A stretch of 64,000 bases of DNA from Prevotella sp. Rep29 (lineage in GTDB: Bacteria > Bacteroidota > Bacteroidia > Bacteroidales > Bacteroidaceae), in contig NZ_CP047159.1 in assembly GCF_019551475.1 (NCBI RefSeq), positions 806,001-870,000 on the forward strand, written 5' to 3'. Numbering within the stretch: position 1 is the first letter of the stretch; every line of letters starts with the position of its first letter. Position numbers and translations under genes: made by a program. The notes under the pieces are model-generated. The model searched no databases and had not been told where the DNA came from. It saw only the letters and a program-made list of their open reading frames with translations. Of this stretch, positions 5,977-14,052 are shown one piece after another.

Positions 5977-8799
5977 TTATGCTTTCGCCAGCCACCCTTT
6001 CATTTTTCCTACGATGAGAACAGCCAGGATTGCCGCCACGCAGATGCCGATGAAGAGCCATCCGAAGCCCGTCATGAATGCCAGTGGGGCGAATGTGACG
6101 AGGCATATTTCGACGGGAGCGATGAAGATATAGGCGAGGGCGTAATCCTCGAGACAGCGTGTGCGCTGTTCCGGATCGACCACGCGGAGCAGTGCGATGC
6201 CCATTGCCATCGTACCCGTGAACCATCCCCATGAGAACATCGCCTTCTCAAACCAATAGTCGGGCATGATTTTTCGCGCAACGATAAAGATATAGAAGAA
6301 CGTGCAAGCCAAGCCGGTAATGAGCAGTATCAGCAGCGGAACGATGTTCTGAAGCACGACGGACAGTTTGATGCTGGCGATGCCGCATGCCACGAGGATG
6401 TCGGTGAATGTGCCGCTGAGGTGACCGACCGTCTCTTTGCAGACGTATTTCGTCACACCGGTCTTTTTCAGTGCCGCCACGATGATGATACCCACGATGA
6501 ATGCGCAGCTGAATACGGGCAGTTCGAGTTTCGGAACGAACGCCTGGACCAGCTTGCTCAGTCCGTAACCGCCGAGTGCCACAGCCATCACCATGGCAAA
6601 ATTGAACGTCAGCGAGTCAATCGAGATAGATGAGGTGGTGTTCTCACCCATAGAAGTGCGTTTCTCTTCCGGCAGCAGTCCCGAACGATATTCGTCGGGC
6701 AACTGGCTGAAGTCGCTGAGGAAAGAGGTATGCCCTTTCTTCGTGCCGCGCTTGACGATGAGCAGACCGATAATCACAGAGCCGATAATTCCCACCGTGG
6801 CTGCCGTCATGGCGAGCGTGAGCATATCGTCGTAGTGATAGGTCTTGAAGGCAGAGCCAAGCGCCGCTGCCGTCCCGTGTCCGCCGCAATAGCCTGCAGG
6901 CATGGCTAATCCGAACGCACTGCTGATGTCAGGCCAGAAGAACTTCAGTATCAGAATGCCCATCAGTCCGCCGAGCGTCCATTGGAGCAACATGCCCATT
7001 TGCGAATAGACCCACATGCGTCCGATGTTCTTGTTGGCACCCTTTGCACCGCCCGACGTGAACGGCAGACAGGCGAAGATACAGGCAATGAGGATGCTGG
7101 CATAGGTGCCCGTGTTTCCTGAAAGGGGAATAATCCCAAAGCCGTTCGGACCGAACGCCAAGCCCATGAATCCGGCAATCAGCGATGGCGGGATAAAGAG
7201 TTGCTGAACCCATTTCACCTTTACGCGAATCCACTTGCCCAGCAAGAGCAACAGACCGATGATGCCGGCATCGATGAAGAGTGTCCACGGAGTGAATGGA
7301 GGCGTGCCGCTCTCTTTCACGACGGCTTCCTCGTTACCATTCATGAACTGGTCGATTTTTTCCGAACAGAGGGGCAGCAGTTTGCTGATACGGTCCAGGT
7401 TGTCAGCGCTTACACTCTCTTTGGAGAAAGGCACAAACATGGTGGTCAGGTCTTCTGTTCCCGCATCGCGCCCATATTTGAAGTCGTAGTTCAGGTTCCC
7501 GTCGGCATCGAGCAGCTCGGCAGGGAGCAGTTTCGATGCAACGGAGATGTAGGGCTCCAGCACTCCCGCTTGTTCGTTGTCGTTCAGGTTGTGGTCGGCG
7601 AGCAATGTCTTGTAGCATTCGTAGGCGGTATTGACAGCCGGGTCGATGAATACGCAGTCGTCGGCTATCAATGCAGCATACGGCATGTTTCCGTTCTTGT
7701 CCTTATAGCTTTTCAGTTCCTTCAGGTGCTTCTGGAGGGTTTCCAAGTGGAAGGGATAGTGTGTGCAGCCCAGGATAATGGCTCGGAGCGGAGTCTTGAT
7801 GTGCTGTTTGCGTGCCCGTTCGAGCAGGCTCAGCAGGTTGTAGCGGGCATAGTTCTCCGCAGAATTGATTTGGACGCGGATGACTTTCCCGCTCTTGTCG
7901 CGCTCGATGAATGCGCCACCGTTCTTGGTGTCAAAGTTGTAGGCATCCAACAGGCTGGCATCAATGCAGCCGTCATCGGTGTTGCCGATAGCGGGACCTT
8001 TGTAGCTGTCGGAAAAGTTCTTGAGCGTTCGGTCAACAAACACCTTCTCGCCATCCACCGCCTCGGCAAAGCCGTCGCCTGTCTCGTTCACAACGGTCAG
8101 GGCAAGTGTGCCGGGAGCTAAGGATTTCAGCGTGCGTTCATAGACCCCGCTATTGATGGTGCCCACTGTAGCCAGCACGCCAATCGATGCTTCTTTCCGA
8201 CCTTTGACAGCTTCCAGCGCACTGGCTGAACCGGCATTCACCACACCAATCACTTTCACGTTGCTCTTGGCGGCTGTCAGGAGGTTTTGGATGTGTTCCA
8301 GTCCATAAGCCGTTGCTGTGTTGCAGGCGATGACAATGATTTTGACGGGATTCTTTTTGCCGCTTGGCTGTTGCTCGGAAGCGCTTGTCCAATAGTTGGA
8401 ACTCATCAGGAACAGGGCATCCTTGACGGTCAGTTCGCGCAGAAAATCCGCTTTCCCCTTTGAGTCATATTGCCCGTAAGGCATGTTGGCTTGGTCTGCC
8501 AAATACTCGAAATTCTCGTTGATGAAATCGGGTATGCCGTCGGGTTTCTCCTCACCGGTCTTGTTGTTGAAGCGGTCCTGGGCGAGAATGCGCTCCAAGA
8601 CGGTGAAACCGCCCGTTCCGCTGTCGAACACGCCGATAGGCAATGTGCGCAATGCCTGCGGATAGTTCTTGAAGTCGAGATAGAAGCGTGAGCGCTTATC
8701 GTTGAGTGCTTTCTCACTGACAGGCAGGAGGGCAGTCTGTGCCGTACTGATGAGGCACGCTGCGAAGATGGCTATAAAGGTGGAAATCGTTTTTCTCAT
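5977..8799 (-). CDS. Secreted Asp/Glu racemase domain fused to a GltS-type Na+/glutamate symporter
   Basis: A 940-residue fusion. Residues 1-21 form a signal peptide ending ISTAQ. Residues about 54-490 are a glutamate racemase (MurI-like) domain: GVFDSGTGG (D59), first catalytic cysteine C159 in VIACNTATA, second catalytic cysteine C345 in GCTHYPF. Residues about 505-940 are a polytopic GltS/ESS-family sodium:glutamate symporter (PPSLIAGFMGLAFGP, PAGYCGGHGTAAALG). In E. coli MurI is cytoplasmic and GltS is a separate protein; here the racemase should face the periplasm and feed the permease. I infer that extracytoplasmic D-glutamate (or aspartate) is racemised and imported as the L form. It sits 37 bp after the Ntn-hydrolase gene, on the same strand. 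The racemase domain is longer than normal MurI, with insertions. Confidence 0.88.
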   Translation of the reverse strand: MRKTISTFIAIFAACLISTAQTALLPVSEKALNDKRSRFYLDFKNYPQALRTLPIGVFDSGTGGFTVLERILAQDRFNNKTGEEKPDGIPDFINENFEYLADQANMPYGQYDSKGKADFLRELTVKDALFLMSSNYWTSASEQQPSGKKNPVKIIVIACNTATAYGLEHIQNLLTAAKSNVKVIGVVNAGSASALEAVKGRKEASIGVLATVGTINSGVYERTLKSLAPGTLALTVVNETGDGFAEAVDGEKVFVDRTLKNFSDSYKGPAIGNTDDGCIDASLLDAYNFDTKNGGAFIERDKSGKVIRVQINSAENYARYNLLSLLERARKQHIKTPLRAIILGCTHYPFHLETLQKHLKELKSYKDKNGNMPYAALIADDCVFIDPAVNTAYECYKTLLADHNLNDNEQAGVLEPYISVASKLLPAELLDADGNLNYDFKYGRDAGTEDLTTMFVPFSKESVSADNLDRISKLLPLCSEKIDQFMNGNEEAVVKESGTPPFTPWTLFIDAGIIGLLLLLGKWIRVKVKWVQQLFIPPSLIAGFMGLAFGPNGFGIIPLSGNTGTYASILIACIFACLPFTSGGAKGANKNIGRMWVYSQMGMLLQWTLGGLMGILILKFFWPDISSAFGLAMPAGYCGGHGTAAALGSAFKTYHYDDMLTLAMTAATVGIIGSVIIGLLIVKRGTKKGHTSFLSDFSQLPDEYRSGLLPEEKRTSMGENTTSSISIDSLTFNFAMVMAVALGGYGLSKLVQAFVPKLELPVFSCAFIVGIIIVAALKKTGVTKYVCKETVGHLSGTFTDILVACGIASIKLSVVLQNIVPLLILLITGLACTFFYIFIVARKIMPDYWFEKAMFSWGWFTGTMAMGIALLRVVDPEQRTRCLEDYALAYIFIAPVEICLVTFAPLAFMTGFGWLFIGICVAAILAVLIVGKMKGWLAKA

Positions 8800-8836
8800 A
8801 GGTCTGATTGGTGTTTTCTGTCGATTGATATTTGAC

Positions 8837-10066
8837 TTAGTCGATACGGATTTGGTGAGAGCGGGCTATGTTCGTATATTCCTTTTGTATATACTGATCC
8901 ACCCAGTTGTAGAAAGATTGGTAGGCATCTGTGACTTTTCCTTTCGCACGGAATTGCCTGAGCAGTTCATCGCCTTTCTCCAATATCGGTTCTTCGGCTT
9001 TTCTCACTTGTTGCAGAATACCAGTCTCTCGTTTGTTGATCAGGCGGTTCAGTGCAAGATAGTTATAGCATTCTCCGCCTTTATATGCCCAGACGTAGTC
9101 TTTCAGCCTCATCGACCAGTCTCCGATTGTGCATCGTCCTTCGCTGTTTCTTCCCACAGAGGCGGGCAGTTGTCCGGAAGGTGTAATCCATAGTGGAATC
9201 ACGACGGTCATGAGCGGATTGCCCATCGCCAGCCAACTGGTCGTAAGAAGTGGATTCTCATTGGGTTTCACGCCCTGGATGACCACCATTCCGCCAGTCG
9301 TGTAGCGGGGAATGAAGTCGGTGAAGTTGATGGGCGTTTCCGTGTTTTCGTCCTGCGGAATCATGTCATACAGGTTCACACCCGTCAGTCCGTGTTCTAA
9401 GCACGAGCCGAAGGTGAGCAGTTGGCGATAGGTGACCTTTCCTTTTGCCACGCTCTTTTCCATGAGCTCGGTCGCTTTCTTGAAGCGGGAGACACCTGTT
9501 CCCTTGTTGACATCGCCGGAGATGGCATAGTTACTGCGGACGAGGTATCCCTTCGGGGCAACGGCGGGGTCGTTCACGTCGAACTTCTTGTAGCCGTTCG
9601 CACCGCATTCGAAGTAGGCTGCATTGCCTGCGGCATCGATGCAACCGTAGTTACTGCCGTAGGCAAAAGGTGAAAGTGTCTTCAGCAGCGCCTCGAACTC
9701 GTCAACCGTCGCACAGTTTTCCAGTGCTATGCGAATGATGTTGCCGTAGGTGTAGGTGCCACTCATCGGGGCATCCAGGTCTTTCGCCGTATTGTTGACC
9801 ATGGCGAAGCCCTTTTCGTTCTGCCCGTAGAAGATGCTGTTCATCGTCGGGAAGTTCAAGCGGGCGCAGCCGATATAGGCATACTTACCCGAATTGTTGT
9901 GGATATAGATGTTCGTGCGGAGTGTCTCCGCGGAGCCGTCGGCTGTCTTGAACATCAGCGGGCGCCCGTCGGCTGTCATCTTGCCGGAAACAATGGCTGT
10001 CGTGCAGGCAAGACTGACGGCTGCCGACAATAGTGCGCAAAGGGTTAAAAACAGTTTCTTTCTCAT
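8837..10066 (-). CDS. Exported Ntn-hydrolase of the C45/acyltransferase type
   Basis: A 409-residue protein: a signal peptide ends at A20 and C21-T-T follows, so export would expose an N-terminal cysteine, the nucleophile of N-terminal nucleophile hydrolases. The region GYLVRSNYAIS and the overall layout fit the C45 (acyl-CoA:6-aminopenicillanate acyltransferase-like) / C69 group, whose members cleave amide bonds of acylated amino acids, dipeptides or beta-lactam precursors. A lipoprotein reading of SLAC is possible but the lipobox is poor. It lies between the gamma-glutamyl hydrolase gene (33 bp) and the racemase-symporter gene (37 bp), so it is probably part of the same periplasmic amino-acid scavenging route. 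The substrate is unknown. Confidence 0.78.
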   Translation of the reverse strand: MRKKLFLTLCALLSAAVSLACTTAIVSGKMTADGRPLMFKTADGSAETLRTNIYIHNNSGKYAYIGCARLNFPTMNSIFYGQNEKGFAMVNNTAKDLDAPMSGTYTYGNIIRIALENCATVDEFEALLKTLSPFAYGSNYGCIDAAGNAAYFECGANGYKKFDVNDPAVAPKGYLVRSNYAISGDVNKGTGVSRFKKATELMEKSVAKGKVTYRQLLTFGSCLEHGLTGVNLYDMIPQDENTETPINFTDFIPRYTTGGMVVIQGVKPNENPLLTTSWLAMGNPLMTVVIPLWITPSGQLPASVGRNSEGRCTIGDWSMRLKDYVWAYKGGECYNYLALNRLINKRETGILQQVRKAEEPILEKGDELLRQFRAKGKVTDAYQSFYNWVDQYIQKEYTNIARSHQIRID

Positions 10067-10099
10067 CGTCTCGTTTCTTTTTTGTCGTTTGTGTCGGGA

Positions 10100-10963
10100 T
10101 TATTTGCGTTTCTTGCTCTTCGAAGCTTTCTCTATGAGGAGGTCGAAGAAGCGTTTTGCAACCATGTCGCCGTTCTTTGCCACGAAGATTTCGGGGTGTG
10201 ACTGAAGGGCGTAGATGGGATAGTCGGGATAGCCTTCGAGGGATTCGGGTACACCGTCGGGGCTCCATGCCGTGACGCGCAGACCGGGTGCCACGTCCTT
10301 GATGCACTGGTGGTGACGGCTGTTGACGCCCAATTCGGTTGTTCCGAACAACTCCGCTGTCAGACTGTTCGGCAATATATTTATAATATGTGCCGGCGTG
10401 CGGCTGTCATCCATCTGTCGGTGTTTCAGTTCGCTTTCCGGGAAGTCGGAGGGAATGTCCTGATACAGCGTGCCTCCCATGGCGACATTGATGATTTGCA
10501 GCCCGCGACAGATGCCGAAAACCGGCAGCTTGTGCTCAATGGCTTTCTTGATGAGGAGAAATTCGAAAATGTCCCGCGCATCGTTCACCTCTCCCAGGAA
10601 CTCATGGCGCTCCGCACCGTAATAAGCCGGGTCAACGTCGGGACCGCCCGTCACGAGAACAGCGTCAAGACGGGAAACAATCTCTTCAATCAAAGCAGGG
10701 TCGTCCGTGGAGGGAATCAGATAGGGAATGCCTCCTGCCATCTTGACAGACTGCGGACAGTCATAGCCGACGGAGAGGCTGTTGCCCTTCAGTGTCGTCG
10801 TAATGCCGATTACGGGTTTCTTGGATTTCTTGACAGGTTTAGCCTGGTCGGCTTTGTCGTAGAGCGACTGAAGCTTGGGAGCTAAAACGGTTCCTTTCTT
10901 GACTTGTGCGCTGGCTGCAAATGTGCAGAGGCAGACCAATGCGATAAATAGAATTCTTTTCAT
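10100..10963 (-). CDS. Exported gamma-glutamyl hydrolase-like class I amidotransferase (peptidase C26)
   Basis: A 287-residue protein starting MKRILFIALVCLCTFAASAQ, a signal peptide, then a glutamine-amidotransferase-like domain: VTGGPDVDP, nucleophile cysteine in GICRGLQIINVAMGG, and SHPE with the catalytic histidine. This matches the PuuD/gamma-glutamyl-GABA hydrolase group, which cuts gamma-glutamyl amide bonds. An ATG at 11071 also lies in frame but would put 36 unrelated residues before the signal peptide, so it is rejected. The export signal is unusual, since PuuD is cytoplasmic. First gene of the minus-strand cluster; the C-terminus is lysine-rich (KASKSKKRK). Confidence 0.85.
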   Translation of the reverse strand: MKRILFIALVCLCTFAASAQVKKGTVLAPKLQSLYDKADQAKPVKKSKKPVIGITTTLKGNSLSVGYDCPQSVKMAGGIPYLIPSTDDPALIEEIVSRLDAVLVTGGPDVDPAYYGAERHEFLGEVNDARDIFEFLLIKKAIEHKLPVFGICRGLQIINVAMGGTLYQDIPSDFPESELKHRQMDDSRTPAHIINILPNSLTAELFGTTELGVNSRHHQCIKDVAPGLRVTAWSPDGVPESLEGYPDYPIYALQSHPEIFVAKNGDMVAKRFFDLLIEKASKSKKRK

Positions 10964-10984
10964 AAGTTTAAATAAGATTTTCTG

Positions 10985-10992
10985 CAAATATA
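10985..10992 (-). promoter_or_regulatory. -7 box of the glutamyl-scavenging gene cluster
   Basis: TATATTTG on the minus strand, about 22 nt before the signal-peptide ATG at 10963. It would drive the three genes down to 5977. Confidence 0.55.
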
Positions 10993-11042
10993 AGGAAAAA
11001 AAGTGTATCGTGACGGCATTTTTTCTGATTTTATTTTGAAAG

Positions 11043-11080
11043 GGATAATGTTTCAGCCTGACGTGAAACATTGTCCTTTT
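11043..11080. other. Strong hairpin with T-run in a divergent intergenic gap
   Basis: GGATAATGTTTCA pairs with TGAAACATTGTCC (12 of 13 positions) around a short loop, then TTTT. It looks like a plus-strand intrinsic terminator, yet no plus-strand gene ends here. It may end a small transcript or be a regulatory fold upstream of the minus-strand promoter. Confidence 0.5.
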
Positions 11081-11224
11081 ATCTCCGACCGGTCATTGGA
11101 ATTTATGTCAGGTGGTTGTCTGTTTTTTTTAGATGAGTGCCTCGCTGCTTTTGTATATTTATGCAAGGGGTGCGGTTCGGACGGATGTTTTGCAAACTTC
11201 TGAATTTCAAGACATTAAGTAATG

Positions 11225-11289
11225 CTTTCCAAAAGTTCAACTTTTAGCTTGCAAAAGTTGAACTTTTGGAAAGTGAAAGTTCAACTGTA
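11225..11289. repeat. Phased palindrome array A1 (AAGTTSAACTT type, 3 units)
   Basis: The 463-bp gap 10964-11426 between divergent genes contains 15-bp palindromic units starting at 11231, 11253 and 11275, exactly 22 bp apart, with 7-nt spacers AGCTTGC and GGAAAGT. Units 1 and 2 plus flanks form a perfect 21-bp foldback around a 7-nt loop (11225-11273). The tail after the array (GTTTATGCACCCTTTTCT) recurs after array A6 and, in reverse orientation and more diverged, beside A3. The rest of the gap holds two promoters and a hairpin at 11043; I see no gene. Confidence 0.85.
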
Positions 11290-11373
11290 TGTTTATGCAC
11301 CCTTTTCTGCATGTTTATACGGGTCTGTTTTTGTGGTTATTTTCATCGGATTTGCGATAATTCTAAATAAAAA

Positions 11374-11405
11374 TTTGTCCGTTTCAGAAAAAAAGTGTAA
11401 CTTTA
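11374..11405 (+). promoter_or_regulatory. Promoter of the nfeD-SPFH gene group
   Basis: TTTG at 11374-11377 and TAACTTTA at 11398-11405 with a 20-bp spacer, 21 nt before the ATG at 11427. Confidence 0.55.
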
Positions 11406-11426
11406 CATCAGTTTTACAAAACCAAT

Positions 11427-11882
11427 ATGATTATGATAGAATATCTCTCACAGAATGTATGGTTGATATGGGTGCTTGCCAGCATTATCTGCCTTTTGCT
11501 TGAATTGACGTCGGGTGACCTTTTCATCCTCTGTTTCTCCATCGGAGCACTTTGTTCTGCCGTAGCGGCAGCGTTGGGTGTGGGATGGGTGTTGCAGATT
11601 CTTATTTTCGCCTTCTTCACGTTGTTGAGCATCTTCTTCGTGCGACCGGTTGCTTTGCGGTGGTTACACCGAAACGAAGATAACCGTCTGAGTAATGCCG
11701 ATGCACTCATGGGGCGCGTCGGAACCGTGAGCGAGACCATCGAGGAAGGTGGCTACGGACGCGTGGCTATCGATGGAGACGACTGGAAGGCTGTCGCTCT
11801 CGACGGGCAGTCGATAGGACAAGGCGAACGGGTGACGGTCGTGGGTCGGGAGAGCATCATCCTGACGGTGGAAAAGTCATGA
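11427..11882 (+). CDS. NfeD-family membrane protein
   Basis: A 151-residue protein with hydrophobic segments at about residues 10-30 and 35-72 and a C-terminal soluble part (residues 95-150) of the OB-fold type found in short NfeD proteins (GRVGTVSETI ... VEGQ-like turn GQSIGQGERVTVVG). NfeD proteins are encoded next to SPFH/stomatin proteins and are thought to help organise membrane microdomains. That pairing holds here, with the SPFH gene 100 bp downstream. An ATG two codons later is an equally possible start. The exact molecular role is unknown in this organism. Confidence 0.85.
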   Translation: MIMIEYLSQNVWLIWVLASIICLLLELTSGDLFILCFSIGALCSAVAAALGVGWVLQILIFAFFTLLSIFFVRPVALRWLHRNEDNRLSNADALMGRVGTVSETIEEGGYGRVAIDGDDWKAVALDGQSIGQGERVTVVGRESIILTVEKS

Positions 11883-11898
11883 CAAATTAACATTTCCC

Positions 11899-11942
11899 TG
11901 ACTCCTACATGACTCCTATGTAACTCCTATATGAGTCCTATA
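11899..11942. repeat. Four tandem 11-bp repeats between nfeD and the SPFH gene
   Basis: TGACTCCTACA, TGACTCCTATG, TAACTCCTATA and TGAGTCCTATA follow one another directly. The 11-bp period is one helical turn, so the array could be a protein-binding site or a slippage tract; it sits 40 bp before the SPFH start. Confidence 0.75.
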
Positions 11943-11982
11943 CTGAAAAACGATTATTTTAACATTTAAAATCTTTACAAAT

Positions 11983-12936
11983 ATGTCAGTAACAACGTAT
12001 GTTTTAATCGCAGTCGTCATCTTGGTGCTTGTGTTCGCCAAGAAAGCATTGGTAATTATACCGCAGTCGGAAACGCAAATCATTGAGCGCCTGGGTAAGT
12101 ATTATGCCACGCTCAAGCCGGGCGTCAACCTGATTATCCCCTTCATCGACAGGGCGAAGACCTTCATCACCATGAGTCGCGGACGCTATATCTATTCCAA
12201 CAGCATCGACCTCCGCGAGCAGGTTTACGACTTCGACCGCCAGAACGTGATTACGAAGGATAATATCCAGATGCAAATCAATGCGCTGCTCTATTTCCAA
12301 ATCGTGGACCCCTTCAAGGCTGTCTATGAAATCAACAACCTGCCGAACGCGATTGAAAAGCTGACGCAGACCACGCTGCGTAACATTATCGGTGAACTGG
12401 AGCTCGATCAGACCCTCACCAGTCGCGACACCATCAACACCAAGCTCCGTGCCGTGCTCGACGATGCCACCAATAAGTGGGGAATCAAGGTCAATCGCGT
12501 TGAGCTGCAAGACATTATGCCGCCAGAGAGCGTGCTCACAGCGATGGAAAAACAGATGCAGGCAGAGCGTAATAAGCGTGCAGCCATCCTTACGTCTGAA
12601 GGTGACAAGCAGTCGCAGATATTGCAGTCTGAAGGTGACAAGATGGCGATGATCAATCGTGCCGAAGCTGCCAAGCAACAGGAGATTCTCCGCGCGGAAG
12701 GTGAAGCACAGGCACGCATCCGGAAAGCCGAAGCCGAAGCCGTGGCAATCGAGAAAATTACCGAAGCCGTCGGAAAGAGTACCAATCCTGCCAACTACCT
12801 CCTTGCACAGAAATACATTCAGATGATGGAGGAACTGGCAAAGGGTGATAAGACAAAGACGGTATATCTGCCATACGAAGCAAGCAACCTGCTCGGAAGC
12901 ATCGGTGGCATCAAAGACTTGTTTAAGGGAGAGTAG
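11983..12936 (+). CDS. SPFH/band 7 (stomatin-like, QmcA-type) membrane protein
   Basis: A 317-residue protein: one N-terminal membrane helix (residues 4-20), the SPFH domain (about 22-200, with IIPQSETQIIERLGKYY and PGVNLIIPFIDR), then a charged coiled coil of repeated EGDK/AEA blocks (about 195-260) and a short C-terminal helix. Family members oligomerise into membrane-anchored cages and scaffold protease or stress complexes. It follows nfeD, the usual partner, and is followed immediately by the WecB-like gene, which begins at the next base after the stop. Confidence in the family is high, the exact role less so. Confidence 0.92.
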   Translation: MSVTTYVLIAVVILVLVFAKKALVIIPQSETQIIERLGKYYATLKPGVNLIIPFIDRAKTFITMSRGRYIYSNSIDLREQVYDFDRQNVITKDNIQMQINALLYFQIVDPFKAVYEINNLPNAIEKLTQTTLRNIIGELELDQTLTSRDTINTKLRAVLDDATNKWGIKVNRVELQDIMPPESVLTAMEKQMQAERNKRAAILTSEGDKQSQILQSEGDKMAMINRAEAAKQQEILRAEGEAQARIRKAEAEAVAIEKITEAVGKSTNPANYLLAQKYIQMMEELAKGDKTKTVYLPYEASNLLGSIGGIKDLFKGE

Positions 12937-14040
12937 TTGATGAATATTTGTATTGTTGCAGGGGCGCGACCGAATTTTATCAAGGTGGCACCCATTATCC
13001 GTGCCGTCAACCGTGCCAAGGAACAACACCAAGACATAGGCTATCAACTCGTCTATACAGGGCGGAAGGATGACCCCTCGCTGGAGCAGTCCCTGTTCGA
13101 GGACCTGCAGATTCAGCGCCCCGACGTATATCTGGGCGTTGATTGCGCCAGTCTGAACGAGCTGACGGGACGGGTGATGGCAGCGTTTGAAAAACACCTG
13201 TTGCAAAATCCGACGGATGTCGTCATCGTCGTGGATGATTTGGCTTCTACGATGGCGGCAGCCATTGTCACGAAAAAGCAAGGCGTACAGCTTGCACATC
13301 TTGTAGCTGGGACACGGTCGTTCGATATCAAGATGCCGAAAGAAATCAACCGCCTCGTCATCGATGGATTGTCCGATTTCCTCTTTACGGCAGGCGATGG
13401 CGCAAGCAGCATCGTCAGTCGTGAAGGAGCACACCTCTCCAAAGTCTATATGGTAGGAAACATCCTCATGGATACACTCCGCTTCAACCTGCCGCGGCTC
13501 AAGCGTCCTGCCGTCTGTGACGAACTGGAACTGAAAGAGGGCTCCTACATCGTGTTTACCCTCAATCGGCGCGCCCTGATAGAAAACGAAGAAAACCTCC
13601 GGGAAATGTTGCTTGGAATAGAGAAGGCAGCGGGAGAGATGCCTGTCGTAGCACCGTTGCGGGGAAAAGTGTATGCAGCGGTGGAAAAAATCTGTTCCGA
13701 TGCCAATCTGTCTGCCATCCAGTTGTTACCCCCACTGAGCTATCTGGAGTTCGGATACCTCACGGCTCACGCCTGCGGCATCATCACCGACTCGGGCAAC
13801 GTGGCAGAGGAGGCTACCTTCAACGGAGTGCCATGCATCACGCTCAACAGCTATACGGAACATATTGAGACCGTGCGGCAGGGAACTAACGTCCTGGTCG
13901 GCGAAGACCCTGAAAAGTTGGAACATGCCGTAAGCGACATGGTAAGCGGCAACTGGAAGAAAGGCAGTCTGCCCGACCGCTGGGACGGGCGCTCGGCAGA
14001 ACGCATCGTCCAGACACTCTTGTCGTTAAAGAACACATAA
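12937..14040 (+). CDS. WecB-like UDP-GlcNAc 2-epimerase homologue with altered active site
   Basis: A 367-residue protein with the GT-B-like fold of non-hydrolysing UDP-N-acetylglucosamine 2-epimerases: GARPNFIKVAP at the start, DVVIVVDD near residue 100, SFDIKMPKEINR, and DSGNVAEEATFNGVPCIT near the C-terminus. In E. coli WecB the key residues are D95, E117, E131 and H213. Here the HVEAG motif reads HLVAG (V123), the PEE motif reads PKE (K135) and the HR motif reads NRR (N210); only the first aspartate is kept. It may be inactive as an epimerase or catalyse something else. It starts one base after the SPFH stop, and no polysaccharide genes are adjacent. Confidence 0.8.
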   Translation: MMNICIVAGARPNFIKVAPIIRAVNRAKEQHQDIGYQLVYTGRKDDPSLEQSLFEDLQIQRPDVYLGVDCASLNELTGRVMAAFEKHLLQNPTDVVIVVDDLASTMAAAIVTKKQGVQLAHLVAGTRSFDIKMPKEINRLVIDGLSDFLFTAGDGASSIVSREGAHLSKVYMVGNILMDTLRFNLPRLKRPAVCDELELKEGSYIVFTLNRRALIENEENLREMLLGIEKAAGEMPVVAPLRGKVYAAVEKICSDANLSAIQLLPPLSYLEFGYLTAHACGIITDSGNVAEEATFNGVPCITLNSYTEHIETVRQGTNVLVGEDPEKLEHAVSDMVSGNWKKGSLPDRWDGRSAERIVQTLLSLKNT

Positions 14041-14052
14041 GAGACTATAAAA

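Noticed and set aside
7201..8121. 306-residue plus-strand frame opposite the racemase-symporter gene
   Set aside because: It is a shadow of the true gene on the other strand; the minus frame shows catalytic motifs and membrane helices.
12004..13434. 476-residue minus-strand frame opposite the SPFH and WecB-like genes
   Set aside because: Antisense shadow of two well supported genes; no motif or ribosome-binding site.
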